Assembly: GCA_964034945.1 (NCBI GenBank)
Contig: OZ035962.1
Span: 106,154,034-106,218,033 of the forward strand
Origin: Chrysopilus asiliformis
Lineage: Eukaryota; Arthropoda; Insecta; Diptera; Rhagionidae
Length of the DNA stretch: 64,000 bases
Direction: 5' to 3'
Part shown: one piece after another, positions 22,490-33,600 of the stretch
Layout of the letters: each line of letters opens with the position of its first letter
Position numbering within the stretch: the stretch's first letter is position 1
Made by a program: the position numbers and the translations under genes
The notes under the pieces: model-generated
The model's database searches: none
Told to the model about the DNA's origin: nothing
The model's input: only the letters and a program-made list of their open reading frames with translations

Positions 22490-22918
22490 AGGGGTGGCTT
22501 CACTTATTTTCGATCGACCGTATAGTTAAAGGATATCTTTAGTCGATCAAAAATTATTACACAGGCTGGCACTCCTTCTGGTATACACTAGGAGTCGATT
22601 CTCAGCAATTTGGGGTCGCTGAATCGGAATTTGGCCATGGTTTGGCTAGATCAGTCCTACTTTTTGAGAAATATAGCAAAGAATGTTGATTTCCAAATTA
22701 TAAATATTTACACTAATTTATGCGTCACCCTTCATACCTGAAAAAGTAGAACTGGTACTGCGAAACTACCAATCCAGATTCAGCGGCCCAAGTTACCCAG
22801 AAAAGACTCCTTTATCGTGTGCATCAGAATAAGTGTAGGCCTGTGTAATAATATTTGATCAACTAAAGATTTCCTTCGACTAATCAGTCGATCGAAAATA
22901 AGTTACATGAAGCCACCT
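22490..22918. mobile_element. Fold-back MITE family C, copy 1
   Basis: Long imperfect inverted arms of about 190 bp start AGGGGTGGCTTCA and end with its near complement. CAGT occurs on both sides (22486-22489 and 22919-22922) and may be a 4-bp target duplication. It is the older, more diverged of two copies; the other is at 52685-53122. Confidence 0.8.
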
Positions 22919-22922
22919 CAGT

Positions 22923-24570
22923 TTGGCTGTCGGTGCCTTCATCATCTACAATTTTAAAAGCCTTTTACAAGAAATGAGGTCTTACAACGTTCCTTGTCTT
23001 AAAAACGAATTTCCTATCTAAAGATTTTATTTTTCATTGCAAAAGAATTCTAAAATTTTTCAAAATTATAATTTATTCGCTAAAGAAATCAAAACATTGT
23101 TCTTCTATTTCAATTGAAAGACATTTTGCCACGTTCCCATTTCCAACAATCAAAAACATTTCCAAATATTCGATATTTTTAAGCCAAACGAACAGCTGGG
23201 AGAATGAATCCAGCAAAGGCTCCAAAAATTGGTTGGTATTGTTTAATTCTCACGCTTCACGCTATATTATGGCTACTAATTGTAGAAGGAATGCCACTTT
23301 GTTAAATATTACCCAATATTCTGGAAAAAAATAATGACTGGACGATGTGTGCGGTGGTCCCTTTTCTTTTTCTCTCAATGTGTTTCACTCATCGATGTCA
23401 ACCGCCATTTCAGTAGTTTTGGAAACAATTTCCAACATATTTTTTTTTCGTTTACAAGACTTCGCATCGTTATATTTAGCAGTTTGAAATTTTGGGAAAC
23501 AATAAATCCCGGTATTTGTGAATAAGTATCACAAAATAAAAATCTGTTCATGTGTGCATTGAATGCGTGTGCAGGACATTAAATCCTTAGCACAAGTAAT
23601 TTTCATGGCTGTCATGGCGCATGATTTGAACGAAGGTGACTTATGCTCGCGTTCGAATAAAATTCCCTTTGTAAGTCCTGGATATTAACTGCCCTAACAA
23701 AATTGAAAAATAAATAATAAAATGGGGTCTCCGTTCAGGATTCAGTTTAACACTAGTCGCATTTATGTTCATACATTCGAGAATATTCAGATGAAAAAAT
23801 TACGAGGAAATAAGGAGGGTTCTGCGATAATGAAAATAGGGTCTAGTCTGCTTTTTACTTAGATTTCATTGGCAAACTCTGTGATTTAGTTTGCTTCCAG
23901 TTAAACATTTACGAGCATCTTCACCCTTAATCAAACACATGAATTTATTGTGAGACTTGAATGCACTTTTAAACCGAAAGGGGGTATAAAAATGTAAAAA
24001 TGATTTTCCTTGATCCCTAATGACTTTCAAAAGTATAGCCGTTAATGGTGAATTCAGTAAAATGGCTGTACATCTGCTAAAATGCTACAAAAATGTATGC
24101 ATTTTTATAGGGAACATCATTTTTAACGAAAACTAAGAATTGACAAAATGTTACAAATAAAATATGAAATTAGAGCAAAAGGGATCCATCCTACAAAATT
24201 ATTAAAATTATTATTGAGTATAATTTCTTCGAAAAAAAAAACTTCTGTATTAACTCAAAGTTAAGAAATATGATTTGTGACAAATTTTTTCTGCCTGCCA
24301 CCTTCCTGAAACGACAAGTGTAAAAAATTTAAAAAAAACTGGCGCTTCCTTTACAATTTTTCCTTCCTGTGATTCGATTGAATTAAAATTTCAAAAATAT
24401 TTAATCGTTCGCCAGGATAAATCCCGTACAAATGAAGAGAAAATTCGTTTCGAGAGAAGCAAATATTCAAAAATATTGACCAATAAGTTTCGAGATATTC
24501 AAATATCAAATTGGCCACACCAATTATAAAAAGGAGTTTCAATATCATGAGGACAATATCAGTTTTGCAT
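22923..24570. other. Non-coding stretch
   Basis: AT-rich, with no recognisable gene or element. Confidence 0.4.
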
Positions 24571-24571
24571 A

Positions 24572-25355
24572 CGATTTAACATAGATTTTATAATTGTGAT
24601 AGTTTGTAAATCATTATGTAAAATTTTGTATTCGAAAAAAGTAAAACAATAATTGTGGAAAATTACATTTTCATTTGGAATTTTTAACCGCATTGGCGAA
24701 GTCAAGAACAAAATTCTAAGATATGGAGGACACGAAAATATTTCGCAAAAAATATACGGAATTAATCAATTCAAAATCAAATAACAAATTCAAAATTAAT
24801 TGTTATTAGATGAATAATTTATAAATAAATCTCTTATCGTAAGCAAAGAAGTAAATTGTATTTAGTTCAATTAATTTTATGAAAAATAAAAATTTTAAAA
24901 TGTAAGTAAAGCAAAAAATCAGAAAAAAGAATACAAAAAATTAAAATATTATTCCAATTCGTGACTTTAAAATTAAAATAATTGAGAAAGTAGGGATAAG
25001 TGGCTCGAATGATAAAGATATGTATCTTCATACCTAAGATTTGTATAAATAAAAGAAAATTCTCATTTCAAATTATAAAAAAATCAAATTAAACAAAAAA
25101 AAAAAACAATTAGTTTAGAAAAAGTAGTGAAAATTAATATAAATATACCTAATATATTTAATTTTCTTTCTATTTTGTTTAACAAATTAATTAATTGAAG
25201 ATCGTTTTTAAATACAATTTCAATTTAGAAGTTGTTGATTTTTGTACTGTCTCATGATTTCAAGCATTAATATTCGACACACTCTTATATAAGTATTTAC
25301 TGTTAAAATAAAACTATAAAAATAAATTATATAAAAACTCAAAAAATGTTTAAAT
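24572..25355 (+). repeat. 785-bp AT-rich repeat D, copy 1
   Basis: This matches the reverse complement of 56859-57646 over almost its full length with few differences. Neither copy has an open frame, inverted ends or a clear target duplication. Beyond both edges the sequences diverge. Confidence 0.85.
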
Positions 25356-25359
25356 ATTG

Positions 25360-27070
25360 GCGCCACGTCTAGGATTCAAACCAATTATAGCCCTTAGCAT
25401 TTGTTAAAACCAGGGTTTGAGTCCTTGCGGAAAAGTGTGTCTACGGAAAAGTTTTCTTTTTGGTCGCTAGGGACGCGTTTTTCGTTTTTTTACCTGATAC
25501 ACAACTCATTCATACCAAAACCGACAAAATGTTTCAAAGAATTTGCATTTATGGAGTTTTGAAGATTTTGACAAAGATCTTGGAGATTTTTGCACGAAAA
25601 AATACCCTTTCGATCGAAGCAATAAGGCTAGTTTTCGAGTGGCCTTGTGATTCAATTCTTTTTCGTTCCGTTTTTCCTATTTTTCGGCATTCAGTTCCGC
25701 AAATGTCGGTCTTCTGCGGTTCTAACACGGCTCGCGGATTTTCTATCTCATGCGGCGGTAAATTCAAAATCCCAAATATTTTCTTACACACTGTGAGTTT
25801 CAGAAAAAAGTGCAAATTAAAATAATTTCTCAAACGCAAGTACATAAAAGGGTACAACTTTCTGGAAAAAGGGGGTTTAAAGGATCGGTTTGGCATAGTA
25901 AAAGGTGCAATTTCAAAACACCAATAAAAACTTTCACTTGATTTAATTTATTTTAGTTTTTAAATAAATTTAGTTTAAATGTGATTTACAACTAAACAAC
26001 CTACAAAGCAGTAATTTTTAAAAAGTTTTTTATGATCTTCAAATTTTAAAAAATATAACTAGCGAATTTCTTGGAAACACAACCTCAAAAAGTTTAAGAT
26101 AAATTGAAACTGGAATACACTTCATACTTTTCATGTTTGAACGTTATTTTCACTTCGTTTTTTTGTCAATATCTACACGTATTTAACAATTTTTTATTCA
26201 TTTGCTTAATGGTAATGATTGTAAAATTCTGTAAAATGTATCGTTAAATATAAAGATTAGTTAAAGTTTTTAAAACGTTAAATTTAGCGAGTCGATCGTA
26301 AATCATTTGAAGAAGCCACGAATATATTCTCTACAAATATTTTTATTAAATAGTTTTCGTTTAATGATTTCTGATATTAATCTTATTTGGTGACTTATTG
26401 TTCTCTTTTTATTATTTAAGTATAGTTTATTCATTAAGTAAACCGTCATACGATGAATTTTAAATTCATGATTTTTTTTTTAAATGCTAGAATTACTTTT
26501 AATAGAATTGATTTGCAGGATTTAGTTTTATAACTGATTAGTTTTCAGGTTTACTAATATTTAGTCTGATCCAATTACGCTCGGTTAGGTTTTCCGTATG
26601 TAATACTCAACAATTAACCTTAATTCAAAAAAAAAAAAAGAGATTTGATCGAAGTTAAGTGGAAGTCATTTTGAAGTTGAACTCGGTAAGTTTTTTATTC
26701 ACTAATTTATCTAATTATCAAGAAAGGATATCTTTTTTTTTACTAAATAATGCCTTTCCAGGAGATATCCTGAGAGTTAATAAAAGGTAATAATAATAAT
26801 AATAATGGATTTTTAAAACGTATATCACTTGTAGCTTTTAAATTTTTGATTTTTTTTTTATATCCAGATAAATTGTGTTTTTTGTAATTTTTATTGTAAT
26901 ATATTTAATGTATGTTTGTCCTAATCTGTTTTCATAGTTTTTAGATTTGAATCTGCACAATCTTGGATTACTTTTTCAGTCTTAAGAAATTGAAATTTAA
27001 TTATTAAATAAATTCAATTTTTTTAACAAATCACTAATTACGTATATCACACACGCGTCGACTTCAGTCG
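25360..27070. other. Non-coding stretch downstream of gol
   Basis: The overlapping open frames at 25460-25896 on both strands look fortuitous. The part nearest 27074 is likely 3' UTR of the long gol isoform. Confidence 0.4.
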
Positions 27071-27073
27071 ATA

Positions 27074-27334
27074 TTATTGAGGCGAGTCCGAGTCATTTTC
27101 ATCGTCAATTTGAATTGTTGATGACTCGTTAGGCCTTTGATCAGAATCGACTTCGTTTTCTGTCCGCTCTGCAGCCAACAATAGCTCATCATCGCTTTCT
27201 TGACTTATATATGTTGTTTTAGATTTCGGACAAGATTTCTCTGATGGATTTTTCCTCACATAGCAATTGTTACTGCCACGGCAGGCTTCTGGACTTTTAA
27301 GTTTCCGGAGGGTAGATGGAAGGCTGAGTGATCC
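27074..27334 (-). CDS. gol: goliath, alternative last exon (exon B, long isoform)
   Basis: The exon opens after an acceptor (TTTTTTTCTTCTAG, AG at 27336-27335) in phase 0 and codes 86 residues to a stop. The segment is acidic and serine-rich (QESDDELLL, DDENDSDS), with no domain. Its phase fits exon A (28176-28535) exactly. Belonging to gol is inferred from strand, position and phase. Confidence 0.65.
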   Translation of the reverse strand, partial: GSLSLPSTLRKLKSPEACRGSNNCYVRKNPSEKSCPKSKTTYISQESDDELLLAAERTENEVDSDQRPNESSTIQIDDENDSDSPQ

Positions 27335-27690
27335 CTAGAAGAAAAAAACATCGATAAATCGTCAAATACTCTATATGAGGACAGGGAAAATTTTTATTTA
27401 AAAAAATCCATTTGTATGGTGGATTTTTATAAGAAGGAATGGTCCGATTTTGCCCGATCAAGAACTTAGCCTTGTTATTGACGAAAACGTAACTATAGAA
27501 AAATTCAAGTCTCTAACTCAATCCTTTCGAAAGTTATGATGTTCATGGACGGAAGGACAAACTAGTATACTACTACATGATTCTCATATAAGAGGATAAC
27601 AAAAGAGGGGATTCAGGATGAGGTGTGGGCTAAAATTTCCCTTCAGAATCGACCTTTTGAATAATGAATACTGGAGAGAAATTGCTTTAA

Positions 27691-28063
27691 GCGTGGTATT
27701 ACACACGGCAACTTTCGGGCTTACTTAAGCCGATTTTTGGGAGAAACGACTGAGGAGGGAAAAGTTGCCACTCGAAATTATGGCTTATCGGCAGTCTGCA
27801 TACATGCAAACCGTGTAAACCGGTTTGGGAAAAGTAGTAGCCAGAAATCATTTTCGTTCTGACCGTCAGCAGGTAAAGATCTTGGGAAGTATATGAGCAG
27901 CAGCAATTTCAATGGTTTGAGTTCACACACACCCATGTAAACTTGTGTAGCATATGCAAACAGGATTGGCTTATTTAAGCCACAAGTGTAAGCACATTGG
28001 CTTATTAAGCCCAAAAGTTGCCGGCTTAAATAAGCCCGAAAGTTGCCGTGTGTAATACCACGC
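27691..28063. mobile_element. PIF/Harbinger-type MITE in gol intron
   Basis: Inverted ends beginning GCGTGGTATTACACACGGCA, flanked by TAA on both sides (27688-27690, 28064-28066). A 3-bp TWA duplication is the Harbinger signature. It sits between exons A and B. Confidence 0.87.
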
Positions 28064-28093
28064 TAACGAATCAGGAGGCAGCAGGAGACGAAA

Positions 28094-28150
28094 TATGGGA
28101 AAATCGGGTTTTTTATGGGAAAATCAGGTTTTTTATGGGAAAATCGAGAT
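28094..28150 (+). repeat. Short tandem repeat ATGGGAAAATC, three units
   Basis: Three units of about 22-23 bp (ATGGGAAAATCGGGTTTTTT type) immediately downstream of gol exon A, within its intron. Confidence 0.85.
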
Positions 28151-28175
28151 TCTAATAGATTCCAAAGCGACTTAC

Positions 28176-28535
28176 CCGATTTCGATTATCATCGGGACTC
28201 AATAAATGTATTTGTTTGCATTCCCGGCCCGAAGTCGTGCCCTGATTATATCCCGACTTGGTCGAAATTGTATCATCTAGCATTGGATTCAAGCAGGAAA
28301 GTGATGATTGCGATCGAATTGGAATAATTTCCCTCTGGATAGCCGCAATCGATTCTAAGGACGAACTCCGCATCAGTTGGCTTCGCTCGCCGAAACTTTG
28401 TATGTGGAATGTCGGAGTTATGATGCCAGCTCTGGAATTATCGATACTAATATGGTCATCGTCGCCGCCATTCACACCACTGTCTATTTCCATATCGAGA
28501 TCAAGTTGCAAAATACTCTCTTGACTTCCAATAAA
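28176..28535 (-). CDS. gol: goliath, alternative exon A (long isoform)
   Basis: Exactly 120 codons, phase 0 at both ends. The acceptor is ...AACAAACAG (28537-28536) and the donor is CGG|GTAAGT (28175). It begins FIGSQESILQ and is rich in acidic and serine residues, with no known domain. It joins in frame to exon B. Upstream it fits an internal donor in exon 5 after GTG (KHYGFV), where GTGGGT follows. Gene membership is inferred from compatible phases and strand. Confidence 0.65.
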
Positions 28536-28954
28536 CTGTTTGTTTAAAATAAAATAAAATCGTTTCACACATTTTTGACAAATCAACCGGATTAAATGTC
28601 TTCTGGCCTAAAATGATTTTTCTAAATGATATTCAGTTTGCTAAATAATGTCGAAGTGAATTATTTTGATAAAATAGATGATAGATTACCGATTCGTAAA
28701 ATATACCGAGGGAGGTTGCAAACTTTTCGATCTAATAAAGAAGCATCGAAGCTGTGACGAATACCCCAAAAAAACATTTGGACATTTAAAAGCATCAGAA
28801 AATCCGACAAACATACAAAATATTTAATTTATTTTTTTTACTGGTTGGAAATTTTCAACCCAGTTCTGATAGGCTTGCCACTTGAAACCAACCTCCCCTC
28901 CTTCGAATTGCAGCGTGCGACTTCGACGTATTCCGACGTAATTGACAGAAACTC

Positions 28955-29057
28955 TTTTTACTTTCTTATACGTAGTATGGGAATTGCTTGCAAACTAACG
29001 GTTTTTCGGAAAAACAGTTAAATATAGAAATAAAGATATTAAAATTTTCTAATAACT
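28955..29057 (+). mobile_element. Deleted relic of repeat family A
   Basis: It starts with the family A 5' end (TTTTTACTTTCTT) and jumps to the internal part (GCAAACTAACGGTTTTTC). About 100 bp remain and the octamer tract is gone. It lies in the intron between gol exon 5 and exon A. Confidence 0.65.
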
Positions 29058-30303
29058 TGATTTGCTCTCAAAAAACTGTCATTCAAGCTTGTAGTTTTTA
29101 AAATACGTAAAATACTTTTGCAGGAAAACATATAAAAAATAACAAAAGAAAAATAAATATAATCCAAAAAAAAAAGGAAATTGAGAAGAAAATAAAAACA
29201 TTTCAAATTAAAATTGATAGAAAAATGTGATTTAATATTACAATTAAAAATATTCTTAAATTAACAAAAATGAGTTCTTAAAATAAAAATTCCAAGTTTA
29301 CTATTATAGTAAGTAATTAATTATACAGTAATAGGCCAAGCATAATTTATTATTATGTACAAAAAATACAATTAAACATATATTTTTAAACAATGAAACT
29401 AAATAATGAAACAATAATAAAAAAATATACCAATAATTGCAAAGCTACAAATTTCAAATATTAACAAATTGTTTTAGCAAAAATATAATAGTTAACACAA
29501 GTAGCGCTGCATTATACTAATTGCTAAAAAACAAAGTTAAAAATCAATTTCGTCCATTATTATACTTTTTTTTCTGCTGATTTTTCGTATATTAGTTAAT
29601 GCCTTTGATAAACCCATTTTTTTTTAGTAAATTTTCTATTTTGCTATAAAATAATCTTCATTGCCTTTTAATATGTTTATCATATATGTCTGATCACAGT
29701 TATTAAGAAATGTTATGAGCACACACAAATTTTAATTGGTTGCAGTTCATTACTACGACTAGAATCAGTCATTCAACTTTATCGAAAATAGCTAAAGTTT
29801 TGCTATCGAAACGAACTTCCGTCTTAATATTAATTAATTATTTATTAAATGGATCATTTGAATCATCTTTGCTATAATGCTATATTTCTAAATACTGCTG
29901 TAAACTAGTACCTACTAAGACAATATCAATAAAATGACTTGTTAAGATATATGTCAACTTCAAATGACTTTAGAATGTGTTTGTGTATATGAAATATTTG
30001 TATTTTAGCAAAAAAAAAAAAAAAACGTCCGATAAATTGGCACCCAATGCTAACACATTGAAATGATATCTCGTTGTAATTTAAAACTAAAACTTGGGGC
30101 TGATTTCGAAACTAAGTAATCTCTAGCGTAAGTCCCTTTTAAAACACAATATATTTGGCAGTCGATTTCATTTGTTCGTAACGTAATTTCATTCACAAAC
30201 AGCACCATTCTTATTCCAAAAAAAAAACTTAACTATCACGTTTTGTTTACTGAACTATTCTATGATTTTAAAAAAAATTGAAAAATATATTTTTGGCTCG
30301 TAA

Positions 30304-30643
30304 TTACACATCAGTGACCTGACGACTTTCCGTTGGCGCACTATATGCCCGACTACTAGTCGTCGCCCCAACTACGGAGCCCCCGAATAGATCTTGACTG
30401 CTGGAGGGACTTTCGACATCAACCAAACGACTTGAACTTAAATCGCGGCTACTGATTACACTATGCAAGCTACTGCTATTATTGCTACGATCTAAGCTAA
30501 TCTGTAAACTGTGTGTGGCAGGGTATTTTTGGGATGGATCACCCACCACAAAGCCGTAATGCTTCAGGACATCCAATTTGCACATGGGGCAAGTTCGATG
30601 CTCCAATAGCCATGGATCGATGCATGTTTTATGAAATTCGTGT
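30304..30643 (-). CDS. gol: goliath exon 5 (second half of RING-H2, C-terminal tail)
   Basis: Acceptor TTTTTAG at 30645-30644. The exon supplies HEFH-x2-C and CPMC of the RING, then a serine-rich tail ending RQVTDV and a stop. An internal donor (GTG|GTGGGT, cut at 30547/30546) in phase 0 could join it to exon A and skip the tail. Confidence 0.9.
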
Positions 30644-33600
30644 CTAAAAAGAAAATTATTGGAAGATCAGTAAAATTCATTGATTTTTTAGTCTGAAAAA
30701 AATATTTAAAAATCCATTCATCAATAAATTGTCTACGAACGAGCAAATATTTCCGGGTCTAATAAAAAAAACACATGATTTGTGAAAGAAAACCATCTTG
30801 ACGGCTTCTCATAGAAGAAAGAGGTGAAAATAAAATTGCATCCCAATCGGTCAAATGGTTTCAGAGTTGAGCTTTTTGAAGCGAGTCACTAAGATTTCAA
30901 GACCTTGAATAACTTTCAAGAGTAGTGAAATGGAAAATCCTAGTCAAAAATCGGACCTTGGTTACTAGTTTTCAAAACCTTTAACTTTAAAATCACTTGA
31001 GAAATCGAACTGCAATTTCAAGTCTTTTGCCAAGAAAAACATAACAAAAGCTATAATTGCCAATCTGGCAATTATTGAAAACCCGTATGGTGATTTAATT
31101 AAACGGCGTATCAAAATTCCATTTGAATTCAAATTTTCCAATAAGATTTTTTTAAAACTTGTTTTAATCGGATTTTGATGTATGGGAGTTTTATGTAGAA
31201 TAATATTCTAAATAACTTTTGTTCTTGCACTTTTTTGATAACATGTACCGTTTTTTAGATATTCGCAAAAAACGTTTTCGTTCGCATGGGGGGTACCCCC
31301 CCTAATGGTCCGTTTTTGCCCATTAACGAACTTAGCGTCGCATTTTACGAAAAACCAATCTGCGCAAAATTTCAAGTCTCTAGCTCAATCCGTGCGCCCG
31401 CAATCCGCGCCACAGACAGACGGACGGACGGACGGACGGACGGACAGACGGACAGACAGACAGACAGACGGACGGACATGCAGAAATTAATTATTTTTAT
31501 CATTCTAAACACACTGGTGTAATTCATTTTTGTGTGTGATGACGGGATCTTGGCGTTACAAACGGTAAGGCAAATCTAATATACCCTTTGGTTTCACCAT
31601 ACGGGTATAAAAATGATTTTTTTTGCAAAACATGTGTCTTTTTTCTAAACCCGGAACTTTTGATGTCATTCTCGTATTCTTTGGTCAAATTTGAAAGCGA
31701 TTATTTAAACATTTTTGTAGAAATACAAAGTCGTATCAAAGACCCAGTACTTACTTGCATGGAAGCACTCGGATACAATCGGAAACCTTGTACGGTTCTA
31801 TGCATACCGCACAACAGTCACCCTCGCCTTCCTTCTCGTCACATTTTATATTCTTTGTTGGAATTTTTGCTATTATTCGCTTCGCAACGGAGCATAATTG
31901 ACGCTAAAATTGTGCAAAATCGTTATTAACATATTTTTCCAATCGTACGCAATTTTTAACTTACCGAATGCTTATCTTTAGATTGAAGGTATCGGAATCT
32001 CTGGATGTAATAAAATATTAGCCACACAAGTGATATTATCATAAGAACGATGAATGATATTGAGACGAATAAGACAGAAGTTCTGAAAAGAAAAAGAATG
32101 TATTTTTTTTATATATTAAACACAAAAACATATGAGCTGAACGTCTCATTAAAGTAAAAGTAAGCTTTCTTTGTCAGTTTTGACCCAATTTTCAATCATA
32201 TTATCTGCCATTGACTGGGAAAAAAATTTGAATGAAAAACAATTATTTGACATTCAAGACGTTTGCTGTTAATCTATAAATGAACCTGTCTCCGGTAATC
32301 GGTCAAGTAATTTAATTATTTTCTAATTCAGACTCGTTCGCTGATTAGAAAAAAAACTCAGACAAAACAATATCTGGGAGATTCATTACCCGCAACGCAG
32401 TGGCTACGCCGAAAATTTTCGCAATGGTATTTTTGAATTTTTCATTTTATGCACGAAAAACGCTTTCTACCTCATTTCATTGCGTTTAACCCCGTTCGCA
32501 GTAAATATTTTATCGTTATCGAGTCAGAAAGGCGTTGTTGGAGAACATTGGGCTTTGTGAGTCTTTCTGTGGAAATTTTAGATAAGATTTTTTTGTTTAA
32601 GAAAGCAATAAAAACAAGTCTTTTTAAAGATGAATAAAACACAGAAAACTTTGCAAGGAAATTTGGAGATTCTTATCATAAGTAAATTGAAAATGGAAGA
32701 AGCACGAGACTGTCTTATTATGGGTCAGTGTACGTACTTTTTCGTAACAAGCTTTAATAAGAAATCCTTTTCAAATAATTGTAGAATTTGAGATTTTCAG
32801 AAGTGGAAAATCTCTATAATCTTAGATTGGCCCAATTTTGGGTTCATTTACTTTTACTACCATGCATAAAATGGCGACAAGACTTACTTGTTTATGTTTG
32901 GAATCGGCTTCATTCCTCGCTGACCCTCTGATATAGAGATCCAAAGGGTGTTTCCTTCATCAACGATTTTAGCCAATTCCTCACCGATCCATTTGTATGT
33001 GAAAACTGCTGTGATGTTGCCTGAAATATTTTCAAATTCATTAATTTATTGTTTTCAATAACGAAAATAATGAGTTTTATAGAGATAAAAGTGTAAGATC
33101 TGTTGTTTTTTTAGATTTAAAAATAGATGGAAGAAATTTAACACCTTGTTTTAAATTTTCAATTTATTTTAAGCAACATTGACGTTAGCGGTTGACATAA
33201 ATGTTGCATGGAACCGAAGATTATGTTTGAAATGTGTGAGTCTTGAGATGCGCATGTAACTCCCAAATAATTCATATATAAAATTCAACTCATAAATTCA
33301 ATCCACGCCTTTTTTTATTATTTTCATGTGACAAAAATATTTTTCTGTTCGATAATCAAGTACAATTTAGTTTTCGAATGTTTCCTTCAGTCTCGAAATC
33401 ATAATAATTTCAAAATATTTGGTAATAACTTTGCAAACATTAAAAATATTTTCGCTTATCTTAAGAAAACAATCCAAATAAACAAGTTAAATTATTTTGT
33501 TCGCTAATATCGCGAAATATTATTGATAAAGCTCAAATTTCTACACTCTGCTCGTATACCTTATGTGATGCAGACATGACCGTACCAATAGATTTATCAG

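Noticed and set aside
25460..25896. Overlapping frames of 121 and 115 codons on opposite strands
   Set aside because: No known motifs on either strand and no splice context; likely chance.
31286..31522. Frames rich in [10 protein letters not shown]
   Set aside because: These are translations of the GACGG/ACAGACGG core of repeat family B.
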